Source: Advenella kashmirensis WT001
GTDB lineage: Bacteria; Pseudomonadota; Gammaproteobacteria; Burkholderiales; Burkholderiaceae_B
DNA length: 64,000 nt
Assembly: GCF_000219915.2 (NCBI RefSeq)
Contig: NC_017964.1
Coordinates: 3,596,001-3,660,000 of the forward strand
Direction: 5' to 3'
This document shows, in pieces, positions 54,063 to 63,164 of the stretch. The position numbers were made by a program, and so were the translations under genes. The notes under the pieces were generated by a model. That model had not been told where the DNA came from. It saw only the letters and a list, made by a program, of their open reading frames with translations, and ran no database searches. Each line of letters opens with the position of its first letter. The stretch's first letter is position 1.

Positions 54063-54935
54063 ATGAATAAGCTATTGTCGCTGGCAGTAGGAATTGGTCT
54101 TGCTGCGCAGGTTTTTACTGTTCACGCCAATGCCAGCAAAATTGCCGATACCCAGACTCAGGTTATCCAGACGCCGAAAGGAGCAAAGGTCGAGGTCTTT
54201 ATCAATGGCACCGGAACGCCTATTGTCCTGCTACCGTCTCGCGGTCGGGGGGCAGAAGATTTTGATCCGCTGGTGCCGTTCCTGCAGCAAAAAGGCTACC
54301 AGGTTATTCGCCCGGAGCCACGTGGGATCGGCAAAAGCCAGGGCCCGACAGAAAACATTACCCTGCATGACCTGGCCGATGATATCAATCAGGTTATCCA
54401 GCAGGTTGCCAAAAAGCCCGTCATTATTGCCGGTCATGCTTTCGGCAACTGGGTCGCTCGCATGACGGCAGTCGATCACCCGGACGCAGTACGTGGTGTC
54501 GTCATTATTGCAGCCGCGGCCAAAAGTTATCCGGAAGCCATGCCTGAGCTGGTGGAAAAAGTGCGTCATGCTACCGACCAGAGCGTCCCCGAAGCCCAGC
54601 GGCTGGCGGCATTGCAATTCGGTTTTTTTGCCAAAGGGCATGATGCACGTTCCTGGTTAAGCGGCAGCTATGGCAATGTCGCCAAGAGCCAGCGCGCGGC
54701 GGGCAAGGCCACCCCGCAGTCGGAATGGTGGTCAGGCGGACACGCTCCATTACTGGAAGTACAGGGCGAACTGGATCCTTTCAAACCGGAATCGACCCGC
54801 CAGGAAATGAAAAAAGAATTCGGCTCTCGGATTAGCACGGTTGTCATCGCCAACGCCAGCCACGCACTGGTACCGGAGCAGCCACAAGCACTGGCTAACG
54901 CGCTTGATAACTGGATCAAAACACTCAAGCCGTGA
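54063..54935 (+). CDS. Secreted alpha/beta hydrolase
   Basis: 290 residues from ATG 54063 (MNKLLSLAVGIGLAAQVFTV, signal peptide to HANA) with GGAG upstream; ATG 54048 would add five residues before it. Hydrolase landmarks: PIVLLPSRGRGAEDFDPLVP, nucleophile position in IIAGHAFGNWVARM where the elbow reads GHAFG (Ala in place of Ser), an acid candidate in VQGELDPFKP and histidine in ANASHALVPEQP. The missing serine in the elbow is odd: the enzyme may be inactive as a hydrolase or use another chemistry. The C-terminus resembles the remnant at 16736. Confidence 0.85.
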   Translation: MNKLLSLAVGIGLAAQVFTVHANASKIADTQTQVIQTPKGAKVEVFINGTGTPIVLLPSRGRGAEDFDPLVPFLQQKGYQVIRPEPRGIGKSQGPTENITLHDLADDINQVIQQVAKKPVIIAGHAFGNWVARMTAVDHPDAVRGVVIIAAAAKSYPEAMPELVEKVRHATDQSVPEAQRLAALQFGFFAKGHDARSWLSGSYGNVAKSQRAAGKATPQSEWWSGGHAPLLEVQGELDPFKPESTRQEMKKEFGSRISTVVIANASHALVPEQPQALANALDNWIKTLKP

Positions 54936-55343
54936 CCAAACGAGGCAAGGAAGCGAGCCTTGCAGGTTGGCTTCTTTCATCATAATCATCATAAGTTCTC
55001 CCGGCGATTCTCGGCTTTGAGAATTGCGACGTCAACCGACAGATAGGTCTGTTGGCGTCAGCCGCCCCGAACGACGTCATTCAAAAACGGAGATTTGAGT
55101 ATACGAAGGCGATAACGGCTGCTGACTAATCCTCCCATGGCAGTACTCGCAAGCACACCACTATTGATAACCAAGGCACACGCCCTATTGACGCTGCGCG
55201 CGCTGATCCGCGGATGCGTTATCGACTCCATTCCCACATCCTCCCCTCACTGTAGCGATTACCCGAAACCCGCAGCACGATGTCATTGAGGGGGACATGA
55301 ATTATTATAATTGGCATACTACCTATGCCTTTGGAGTTATAGC
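54936..55343. other. Gene-free region between hydrolase and LysR
   Basis: A stem GCAAGG / CCTTGC follows the hydrolase stop (54945-54963) and could end transcription, though the T run is poor. No gene supported in the rest. Confidence 0.3.
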
Positions 55344-56282
55344 TTGAATCAACCTAGTATGGAACAATGGCGGCTATTCGTGCAGATAGCCGACCTCGGT
55401 AGCCTTAGTCTTACCGCTACCGTTCGCGATGTAGCGCAGCCTGCATTAAGCCGGCAGCTTGCGGCACTGGAAAAAGCGTGCGGAGGCCGTTTGTTTGAAC
55501 GAGGTGCTCGAGGAGTTCGCTTGAATGAGGTTGGACAGCGCCTTTATCCGCAAGTTGTAGCATGGCTGGCCCAAGCAGATGAGCTGTTGCTGGAAGCGCG
55601 CGGTGAGTCTCGCATGGCATCGGGACAGGTGCGTTTCGGGGTACTGGCATCCATTTCTCCGCAGCTGGTGACAGAGGTATTTAAGACGGTACGGGAAAAA
55701 TTCCCCAGAATCCAGTTGCAAATTTCATCTGGACTTAGCGGTATGTTGGCCGAAGGTATTGGAAACGGCACGCTGGACCTGGCCCTATTGTCTACGAATA
55801 CGCGTGACTATCGCAGCCAGGAAATTCCTATCGGCAGCGTGCCACACGTATTGGTAGGCGCTCCCGGGGATGTGATAACAAGGGCCAAGACGGTAACTTT
55901 CTCGCAGTTGGACAATTTGCCCTTGCTGGTTCCGGGCGGTCGTTATGCGCTGCATGGCCTGCTGTTGCATTGGGCTCATCGAAAAAAAATCAGCCTGAAT
56001 GTGGTGGCCGAGTGTGATGCGTTGGATTTGCAAAAGCAGTTAATTCGTACCGCGGGCGTATATGCCATTATGGCGATCAGTGCGGTTCGCTCGGACGTGG
56101 AGAAAGGTTTTTTACAAGCCGCCGAGATTGTCTCGCCGGCGCTGCAGCGCAATCTTGTCTTGCGGGTTTCCTCTGCGAAACCGTTAACACCCGCATGCAG
56201 GGAAGTGCTGCGAATTGTCGAGCAATCGGCAATTGGTCTGCTCAAGGCCGATGCCAAACCCGCTGTTCGCAGCAAGATATAA
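55344..56282 (+). CDS. LysR-family regulator heading a sulfatase-Bug operon
   Basis: 312 residues from TTG 55344, preceded by TTTGGAG at the right distance; ATG 55359 (MEQWRLF) is the alternative. The HTH reads SLSLTATVRDVAQPALSRQL and the junction LEKACGGRLFERGARGVRLN; the effector domain is complete. Unusually it lies on the same strand as its probable targets, with only 15 bases between its stop and the sulfatase start, so all three genes are likely one transcript. Confidence 0.9.
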   Translation: MNQPSMEQWRLFVQIADLGSLSLTATVRDVAQPALSRQLAALEKACGGRLFERGARGVRLNEVGQRLYPQVVAWLAQADELLLEARGESRMASGQVRFGVLASISPQLVTEVFKTVREKFPRIQLQISSGLSGMLAEGIGNGTLDLALLSTNTRDYRSQEIPIGSVPHVLVGAPGDVITRAKTVTFSQLDNLPLLVPGGRYALHGLLLHWAHRKKISLNVVAECDALDLQKQLIRTAGVYAIMAISAVRSDVEKGFLQAAEIVSPALQRNLVLRVSSAKPLTPACREVLRIVEQSAIGLLKADAKPAVRSKI

Positions 56283-56297
56283 ATAGAGAGAATGAGA

Positions 56298-57776
56298 ATG
56301 CGTGATCAACCTAATATCCTGTTCGTGATGATGGACCAGTGGCCCGCAAAGGTAATGCGTGCCGCAGGCCATCCCACCATTCTGACGCCGACACTGGACC
56401 AATTGGCACGGCTGGGTACAAGATTTTCGCGTGCCTACTCAGAGTGTCCGATTTGTATTCCCGCCCGGCGCACAGTGATGACAGGAACAACGCCGCGATC
56501 CCATGGTGATCGCCAGTTTCAGCCATCCCTGGGCATGCCGGATTTTCCGACAGTGGCGCAATGCTTCAGGGATGGCGGTTATCAGGCGTTTGGCGTTGGC
56601 AAGATGCACGTTCACCCGCAACGCGATCGAATGGGCTTTGATGACATCTGGCTTGCCGAAGAAGGACGTCCCCAGCTTGGCGCCATTGATGATTACGACA
56701 TGTACCTGGCAGATCAGGGACATGCCGGCGCCCAGTTTCTTCATGGCATGAACAACAATGATTATTTGTTCAGACCCTGGCACCTGGACGAGAGGCTGCA
56801 TGTCACCAACTGGATAACCAGAGAGTCAGCACGGATGATCAAGCGGCGGGATCCCGGCAAGCCTGCATTCTGGCATGTGTCGTATACGCACCCTCACCCT
56901 CCTCTGGTGCCATTGGAAGCGTATATGAATATGTACGAGTTGGACCGCGTAGATCTTCCACTTCACGCAGATTGGGCTGCAGGAGAACTGCCCCCCGCCT
57001 TGTCGGCGACCAGGCGGTATTGGCCAACAGAATTCAAAAACCATGAACTACAGGCAATTCGACGCGCCTATTACGCACTTTGCACCCATATCGACCATCA
57101 ACTACGTGTTCTGATCGGCACCTTGCGCGAAGAGCAGGTTCTGGACAACACGGTCATTCTGATCTGCAGTGACCACGGAGATATGTTGGGGGATTTTGGG
57201 CTTTGGGCCAAACGCGTCTTTTATGAAGCTTCCGCACAAGTGCCTATGCTGGTTGTCGGCGCATCGGGCAGCAACAGCGTGCAAGCCAATCATGTCGATA
57301 ATCGGCTGGTGGGGCTTCAGGATGTGATGCCTACCCTGTTATCACTGGCGGGATTGCCCATTCCCTCCACCGTAGATGGCATCTCCATGTTCGGAGATAC
57401 CCGGCGGAACATCCTGTTCGGAGAGTGTCGGGAGAATGTTCTTGCCACCCGCATGGCGCATGACGGTCGTTTCAAGCTTATTTGGTACCCGGCCGGTAAC
57501 CATCTCCAGCTGTTTGATCTTGAGACGGACCCGACTGAACTCGTTAATCTTGCCGGCAAGGATGAATTCACCCAGGTACAAAGCAAGCTGGAGCGCGCAC
57601 TTATGGATCACGCCTGGGGCATTGACAATGAATGGATCATCGATGGTCGACTTGCCGGATTTTCCCCACCTGATGCCGCTCGTAACGGAGACCGACATTT
57701 TGGGGGACAACGCGGCGTTCACTACCCCCCGCCGCCACTTGATGACCCAGCCCGTGCCGTGGGTTCCCCGGGCTAG
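56298..57776 (+). CDS. Cysteine-type sulfatase / phosphonate hydrolase family
   Basis: 492 residues from ATG 56298 (MRDQPNILFVMMDQWPAKVM), metal-site start and formylglycine motif in CPICIPARRTVMTGTTPRSH (C-x-P-A-R). Other metal ligands are in ILICSDHGDMLGDFGLWAKR. No signal peptide. CxPAR is allowed for conversion by the formylglycine-generating enzyme. Members split sulfate esters, phosphodiesters or phosphonate monoesters. It lies between LysR and a Bug receptor, which suggests import of the sulfated compound or of the product. Confidence 0.9.
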   Translation: MRDQPNILFVMMDQWPAKVMRAAGHPTILTPTLDQLARLGTRFSRAYSECPICIPARRTVMTGTTPRSHGDRQFQPSLGMPDFPTVAQCFRDGGYQAFGVGKMHVHPQRDRMGFDDIWLAEEGRPQLGAIDDYDMYLADQGHAGAQFLHGMNNNDYLFRPWHLDERLHVTNWITRESARMIKRRDPGKPAFWHVSYTHPHPPLVPLEAYMNMYELDRVDLPLHADWAAGELPPALSATRRYWPTEFKNHELQAIRRAYYALCTHIDHQLRVLIGTLREEQVLDNTVILICSDHGDMLGDFGLWAKRVFYEASAQVPMLVVGASGSNSVQANHVDNRLVGLQDVMPTLLSLAGLPIPSTVDGISMFGDTRRNILFGECRENVLATRMAHDGRFKLIWYPAGNHLQLFDLETDPTELVNLAGKDEFTQVQSKLERALMDHAWGIDNEWIIDGRLAGFSPPDAARNGDRHFGGQRGVHYPPPPLDDPARAVGSPG

Positions 57777-57818
57777 AGACCCACACGATTGTAATAACAG
57801 AAAGACGAAGGAGACAAT

Positions 57819-58793
57819 GTGAAAACAACCAGACGCCACGTCCTGGGATTAATGGCCGCGCTCGCTTGCGCACCAGGAGTGGCCATCAGCGCCGCAAAAT
57901 GGCCAAATGAAAAACCGATTCGTATTATCGTGCCGTTCCCGCCAGGCGGAAATTCAGATCTGCTTGCCAGGGCTATCGGACAGCAGCTATCAGAAAAATT
58001 GCGGCAGTCCGTAGTCATTGAAAACCGCTCCGGCGCGGGCGGCTCTATTGGCGCCGCCGCAGTCGCGCGCGAAGCTGCAGATGGTTATACCTTCCTGTTG
58101 GGTGATATCGCGACCCAGGTCATCAATGAAATAATCCTGCCCAAACTGTCCTACAGTCCTGAAAATGACTTTGTGACGGTTTCCAGGCTGACAAGCGTTT
58201 CGTTATTGTTTGTCGCCAATCCAAAACTTGGGCTGAAGACCTTTGCGGATTTTGTTACTCAGGCTAAAGCCAATCCCGGCAAGCTGACTTATGCTTCCGG
58301 TGGGACAGGAACGCCTAGTCACCTTGCAATGGCAATGTTGGCTGCAAACGCCGGAATTGAGCTGGTGCACGTTCCATACCGGGGCAGTGCGCCAGCGCTG
58401 AACGATATCATTGCGGGAGAAGTTGATGTCATGCTTGATGGTGCCGCGACACAGCTGGTGCGAACCGGCAGGTTACAGTTGCTTGGTGTTTCGGGTGAAA
58501 AATCTCCGGCCTTCCCCGAAGCCCCAACCATCGCAGAAGCAGGTGTGGCAAATTACCGATTTTCTTCCTGGCATGGGATATTTGCTCCAAAATCGACACC
58601 CACAGAGATCGTGAACAGTGTTGCTTCGGCGTTATCGGACATTCTTGGACAAGCTGCACTTAAAAAACAGTTTGCTGACCAGAACATCCAGCTTTTAGCG
58701 TCAAACCAAAAAGCGTTTAATGACTTCATCAAACAGCAAAAAGAGGAATTTACCAAGCTGGTCCGAGAACAAAATATTAAAGCCCAGTCTTAG
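57819..58793 (+). CDS. Bug/TctC-family receptor of the sulfatase operon
   Basis: 324 residues starting at a GTG codon (MKTTRRHVLGLMAALACAPG, signal peptide to AISA, with an RRHVLG twin-arginine-like start), preceded by AAGGAGACAAT. Motifs: PIRIIVPFPPGGNSDLLARA, VVIENRSGAGGSIGAAAVAR, LTYASGGTGTPSHLAMAML and HVPYRGSAPALNDIIAGEV. Last gene of the LysR-sulfatase-Bug run, 42 bases after the sulfatase. Confidence 0.92.
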   Translation: MKTTRRHVLGLMAALACAPGVAISAAKWPNEKPIRIIVPFPPGGNSDLLARAIGQQLSEKLRQSVVIENRSGAGGSIGAAAVAREAADGYTFLLGDIATQVINEIILPKLSYSPENDFVTVSRLTSVSLLFVANPKLGLKTFADFVTQAKANPGKLTYASGGTGTPSHLAMAMLAANAGIELVHVPYRGSAPALNDIIAGEVDVMLDGAATQLVRTGRLQLLGVSGEKSPAFPEAPTIAEAGVANYRFSSWHGIFAPKSTPTEIVNSVASALSDILGQAALKKQFADQNIQLLASNQKAFNDFIKQQKEEFTKLVREQNIKAQS

Positions 58794-58902
58794 ACGTGGG
58801 TATTAGTATTACGAGACGAGTATATTTAGGTAGGCATGCGGCACTGCATTAAGGCCTCACGGCGCTGATTGAACGCTGAGCAATTGCCTTGCGTGCAGCG
58901 CA

Positions 58903-59796
58903 TCAGCCTGCCCAGTCGTTAATATCCAGCACAGCCGCAGCGAAGGCGTCGGGCGCTTCCTGAGCAAGATTGTGGCCCGCATTGGGGATGATCCGGTTTT
59001 CATGACGTCCTGTGAAGCGCGTCAGGTTTGCCTGTCCCTCTGCCACTGGCGTCACGCCATCGGCATCCCCTTCCAGGGTAATCGTGGGTACGGAAATGGC
59101 CGGCGCACTGGCCAGGCGCCTTTCCATATCGTCAAATAGCGGGTCGCCATCAGCCAGCCCAAATCGGTGTCGGTACGAATGGATGACAACGTCGACGAAA
59201 TCGGGATTGTCAAACGCCGCAGCGGAGCGGGCGTAGGTGTTCTCATCGAAGCGCCAGGTCGGCGACCATAATGACCACAAGAGTTTACAGAATTTATGGC
59301 GGTTTTCTGTCAGCCCGGCGCGACCGCGTTCGCCATGAAAATAGTATTGATACCAAAGCCGATACTCTTTTTCCGGACTGGCCGGCTGCACGGATGCGGC
59401 AATATCCTGTATGTTGTAGCCGTTCACCGACACCAGACCACGTACTCTGGACGGGTACAGCGCGGCCACGATACAGGCGGCCCGCCCGCCCCAATCATAT
59501 CCGCCAACCACGGCTTGTTCGATATTCAATGCATCCAGCAATGCCAGCAAGTCTGCCCCCAGCGCGGCCTGCTGTCCCGAGCGAGGTATGGTCTCATCAA
59601 CAAATCGGGTAGGCCCGTACCCCCGAAGAAACGGCGTGATAACGCGTGCCCCCTGCGATACCAGTTGCGGTGCGACCTCCTCAAAAGACTGGATGTCATA
59701 AGGAAAGCCGTGTAGCAGAACGACTGGCCACCCATCGGCATCGCCCTGTTCGTCGTAGGCAATCTCAAGCTGCCTGGTCGCTATTGTCTTAAGCAT
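58903..59796 (-). CDS. Alpha/beta hydrolase (haloalkane dehalogenase/epoxide hydrolase-like)
   Basis: 297 residues: VVLLHGFPYDIQSFEEVAPQ, FLRGYGPTRF, nucleophile Asp in VVGGYDWGGRAACIVAALYP, acid candidate in LEGDADGVTPVAEG and histidine in IPNAGHNLAQEAPDAF. The aspartate nucleophile and tryptophan after it suit dehalogenases or epoxide hydrolases more than esterases. Same strand as the DMT transporter upstream (22 bases between), so export or import of the substrate may be linked. Confidence 0.88.
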   Translation of the reverse strand: MLKTIATRQLEIAYDEQGDADGWPVVLLHGFPYDIQSFEEVAPQLVSQGARVITPFLRGYGPTRFVDETIPRSGQQAALGADLLALLDALNIEQAVVGGYDWGGRAACIVAALYPSRVRGLVSVNGYNIQDIAASVQPASPEKEYRLWYQYYFHGERGRAGLTENRHKFCKLLWSLWSPTWRFDENTYARSAAAFDNPDFVDVVIHSYRHRFGLADGDPLFDDMERRLASAPAISVPTITLEGDADGVTPVAEGQANLTRFTGRHENRIIPNAGHNLAQEAPDAFAAAVLDINDWAG

Positions 59797-59818
59797 GGCG
59801 TCATCCTTTCGTTTATTG

Positions 59819-60667
59819 TCAAAGCCCCAGGCAAACCGCCCCGCCCGCCACGATCACGCATGCGAGCCAGCGTTTTGCATTTACCGTTTCTTGCAGAAAA
59901 AGTCTTCCGATAAGCACGGCAAACACTACGCTGGTTTCGCGTAATGCCGATACTGCGCCTATCGCGCCCTGCTGCAACGCCCAGATCACGATACCATATG
60001 CCGCAAGGGAAACCAGACCGCCAATCATCGATATGCCAGTTGTCCTTGGCGCTGTGCGTAGCGGCGTCAGCAGCGCTGCGAGTCCACGCCTGGCAACAAA
60101 CAAAATAGGCATCAGCCAATAAAACAGGAACATCCACGCCGTGTACGAAAGCGCCTGTCCACCCGACAAGCGCACGCCAATGCCATCGATCACAGTATAG
60201 AACGCGATGATCACACCCGTCATCACCGCAGCCAGCACGCCCTTGCCCGACACCTGGCGCCCCTGCAGCGCAATCGTAATAATGCCACCCGAAATCATCA
60301 CGATGCCCAAGGCGTGCAAAGGCCCGATGGCCTCATCGGCGAAGAGCGCCGCGCCCAGGGTGACAAATAGCGGCGAGGAACCGCGTGCAATCGGATACGC
60401 TTGCGCCAGATCACTACGACGGTACGAGCGCACAAGGCTTACGTTGTAGGCGATATGTACCAGCCCCGAGGTAATGATATACGGCCAGGCCGCGCGCGCC
60501 GGCAATGGAACGAACAAAATCACAACCGTAGAGACCGCCGCGATGGCCACGCTCATCCACGTCATGGACAGCAGGCGATCGCCATTGCCATGCAGCATCG
60601 CGTTCCAGCCCGCATGAAGCAGCGCCGCAAGAAGAACGAAACCACCAATATAAGCATAGCTGAGCAT
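59819..60667 (-). CDS. EamA/DMT-family transporter (ten helices)
   Basis: 282 residues with about ten hydrophobic helices in two five-helix repeats (e.g. YIGGFVLLAALLHAGWNAML, GVLAAVMTGVIIAFYTVIDG). Motifs between helices such as RSYRRSDLAQAYPIARGSSP are typical of the family. Probable metabolite exporter. Divergent from the LysR gene at 60767 with 99 bases between, a common pairing for amino-acid exporters. Confidence 0.9.
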   Translation of the reverse strand: MLSYAYIGGFVLLAALLHAGWNAMLHGNGDRLLSMTWMSVAIAAVSTVVILFVPLPARAAWPYIITSGLVHIAYNVSLVRSYRRSDLAQAYPIARGSSPLFVTLGAALFADEAIGPLHALGIVMISGGIITIALQGRQVSGKGVLAAVMTGVIIAFYTVIDGIGVRLSGGQALSYTAWMFLFYWLMPILFVARRGLAALLTPLRTAPRTTGISMIGGLVSLAAYGIVIWALQQGAIGAVSALRETSVVFAVLIGRLFLQETVNAKRWLACVIVAGGAVCLGL

Positions 60668-60766
60668 GCCGGCCCCGAAACAAAAGTGTAGTAAGAAGTA
60701 TATCTATCTTGTGCTCGGGCAACAAACCAGATAAATTGCCACTTCATATTAGATAAACTATTTCGA

Positions 60767-61669
60767 ATGAAACAGAAACTCCCACCACTAAATGCATTGC
60801 GTGCCTTTGAGGCCGCAGGCCGATTGGGCAGCTTTAAGGAAGCGGCCGCGCAACTGCACGTTACCAATGGCGCGATAAGCCAGCAGGTACGCCTGCTTGA
60901 AGCATGGCTGGGCGCGCCATTGTTTGAACGACATAACCGGCGCGTAGTGCTCACGGCAGACGCCAGGGCCTATCTGGCGCAAATCGGTCCTCTGTTCGAA
61001 CAGCTGGCGCAGGCCACAGCCAACTACGGTGTGCCCGCAACCGTCTCCCGGACGCTGTCGGTGAATGCATCGGCAACGTTCACCTTGCGCTGGCTGGTGC
61101 CGCGGCTGGAGAAATTCCGTAGCGAACACACCAATATAGACGTGCGCGTAGAGACCTCGAACGAGCCGGTGGAAAGCATCAAGGAGACTTATGACGTCAT
61201 CATCCGGGGCGGCCCGGATACGTTCTATGGCTATTGGATGAGACCGTTCCTGTCCGAGGAGCGGCTGCCGGTTTGCAGTCCGGCGCTCCTGGCGCGCCTG
61301 CCGCTGCGTGAACCGCAAGACTTGCAACAACATACGTTGCTGCACACAACAAGCCTGCCGCGCGTGTGGCCGGACTGGCTGGCAAAGGCGCAGGTTCACG
61401 ACCTGTCCCCGGTGGGCACGCTGACCTTCGATCACTTTTACCTGACGTTGCAGGCGGCCATCGATGGCATGGGCATCGCCATGGGGCCAACGTCGCTTGT
61501 ATCAGACGATCTTGCTGCCGGCCGGCTAATTGCACCGTTCAGCGGACCACGCCTGCCATCACGCAGTTATTGCGCTTATGTTCCGGACGAACGGTCTGCC
61601 GACGACGTCGTGATGCTGTTTTGCGCATGGCTTGAGCGCGAGGGGAAATGCGCTCCGTCTGGAGACTGA
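60767..61669 (+). CDS. GcvA-like LysR regulator divergent to DMT transporter
   Basis: 300 residues: LPPLNALRAFEAAGRLGSFK, EAAAQLHVTNGAISQQVRLL (HTH) and LEAWLGAPLFERHNRRVVLT, then an effector domain with SVNASATFTLRWLVPRLEKF, typical for the GcvA branch. Likely controls the transporter and hydrolase on its left. The gene ends before a good bidirectional terminator at 61806. Confidence 0.92.
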   Translation: MKQKLPPLNALRAFEAAGRLGSFKEAAAQLHVTNGAISQQVRLLEAWLGAPLFERHNRRVVLTADARAYLAQIGPLFEQLAQATANYGVPATVSRTLSVNASATFTLRWLVPRLEKFRSEHTNIDVRVETSNEPVESIKETYDVIIRGGPDTFYGYWMRPFLSEERLPVCSPALLARLPLREPQDLQQHTLLHTTSLPRVWPDWLAKAQVHDLSPVGTLTFDHFYLTLQAAIDGMGIAMGPTSLVSDDLAAGRLIAPFSGPRLPSRSYCAYVPDERSADDVVMLFCAWLEREGKCAPSGD

Positions 61670-61805
61670 TCGGCGGCACTCAACCGGTGCGCTTGATCAG
61701 CTGAACATTTACTCCCGTTGGCCTTCTGATCCATTTTTTGATGCGACGGCAAGACTGAATGCTTGCAGGGCACGCAATGCACCTATTACGCTTGTTATAA
61801 AGCAA

Positions 61806-61845
61806 AACACCCCAAAGATCATACCTGTGAGATCTTCGGGGTGTT
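61806..61845. terminator. Bidirectional intrinsic terminator
   Basis: AACACCCCAAAGATC and GATCTTCGGGGTGTT form a 15-base stem with one mismatch and a ten-base loop. It lies between the converging ends of the LysR gene (61669) and the alanine-rich membrane protein gene (61895). A and T runs on the sides are short. Confidence 0.75.
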
Positions 61846-61894
61846 ATCAGCAAATCATAAATTGGGAACGGCTCTACCCTTCCCGGATACTGGC

Positions 61895-62914
61895 TTAAGA
61901 CTGGTTATCTGGCTGCTGATCCAGCCGACGCCCAATGCGCATTACAGCCAGCATCATCATCAGGTTAACAAACACCACCAGGAACACCAGCACGCCGATC
62001 ACAAACGGATTGGCCAGCACAGTTAGCGGCGTGACGCCTTTAATGAGTTTTTCCATTTCGTTGCCCAGGCGGTCATCGGCGTCCGAGGCATTGAGTTTTT
62101 CCGAGAATTGCGTTGAGAAAGATGAAATCAATGTGGTGCTAATCTGCACAGCAGGCAGCGCGAACAGGGAATCACGCGGCGTTTTGCCGTCCAGATAGCC
62201 GCTCACACTTTGGTCCAGACCTGCGATAAAGGCTTTGTGCAGGGCGAGCTTGTCTTCGTCGCTGTCCGCAGTGTACAGAACGGTATTGAGGTTCTCCACG
62301 ATTGTGCCGCGTACAGTTGACTTGCCGCAATGCGGGAGCACGTCCACCTCAGTCGGCGCCTCTTCACCCGCGGTTTCCGCTTGCGCGTCAACCGCCGCTG
62401 CGGCGTCGGCGGCAACGGCGGCAGCAGCAGCTTCGACGGCGGCAGCCGTTGCATCAGACTCGGGACCGCAAAGCTTCGTGTACTTGTCAACGGCCTCAAA
62501 CTCCACCGGAGCCAGCGGCACCGTGCCGTTCTCTAGCGCGGCTGCTTCAATACGTGCGCGCTCTTCGGGCTTGCTATCGGCAAAGGCGTGGATCTTGCGG
62601 ATGATGTTATCGTAATGCGCAGCAATGTCCTGCGTTTTCATTGCTTCGTGAAGTTTGATCGTGTCTTCGTCCTCGCCGGTCGTACTGGCCTGTGTGCTGC
62701 GAACCGCATCCTCAAAAGCCTTTGCATCGGGCGTAAAGCCCGCGGCTTTCTGTACGCTGGTCTGGTCATTGTCGGCCAGATACAGCCGCCAGCCGTTAGG
62801 CACGCTCAGGACAACCCACCAGATGGCAAACGCCAGGAAGATCACTCCCAGCAAGACCAGGGCAAGCCGACCAGCGGCCATTATTTTTTGTTCAAGATAG
62901 TCAAGTTTTTTCAT
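61895..62914 (-). CDS. Alanine-rich protein with two terminal membrane helices
   Basis: 339 residues from ATG 62914 (MKKLDYLEQKIMAAGRLALV); an in-frame start at 63019 is unlikely. Helix 1 at about residues 14-36 (RLALVLLGVIFLAFAIWWVV) and helix 2 near the end (VIGVLVFLVVFVNLMMMLAV). Between them is a ~260-residue outside or periplasmic segment with an alanine/valine-rich stretch around residues 150-175 (AAAAVAADAAAAVDAQAE) flanked by two cysteines (KLCGP, PHCGK) that may form a disulfide. I do not recognise a family. Stands alone. Confidence 0.7.
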   Translation of the reverse strand: MKKLDYLEQKIMAAGRLALVLLGVIFLAFAIWWVVLSVPNGWRLYLADNDQTSVQKAAGFTPDAKAFEDAVRSTQASTTGEDEDTIKLHEAMKTQDIAAHYDNIIRKIHAFADSKPEERARIEAAALENGTVPLAPVEFEAVDKYTKLCGPESDATAAAVEAAAAAVAADAAAAVDAQAETAGEEAPTEVDVLPHCGKSTVRGTIVENLNTVLYTADSDEDKLALHKAFIAGLDQSVSGYLDGKTPRDSLFALPAVQISTTLISSFSTQFSEKLNASDADDRLGNEMEKLIKGVTPLTVLANPFVIGVLVFLVVFVNLMMMLAVMRIGRRLDQQPDNQS

Positions 62915-63164
62915 GTTTTTGTTGATATTGAGTGTTGAAGTAGTTTCAGCCTGATATGAGTGGCGCGCTATTCTATCACTCTGCTGAGGCGGCGCAGGAA
63001 CTTTGCACCAAAACCGCATTTTGGGGGGTACCGTCCCCGACTATTTTCCGCTCATCCCGCGCATTGCTCAGGCGGTCATTTATTCCGTATCTATAATAAA
63101 AAATCCGCCGCTCTCCCATGCACACCCTGCGGCCTCTCCGAAAAAGCAACAAGGCGCTGTACTA
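62915..63164. other. Intergenic region before ycaQ-like gene
   Basis: Should contain divergent promoters for the membrane protein and the glycosylase gene. No clear element seen. Confidence 0.25.
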
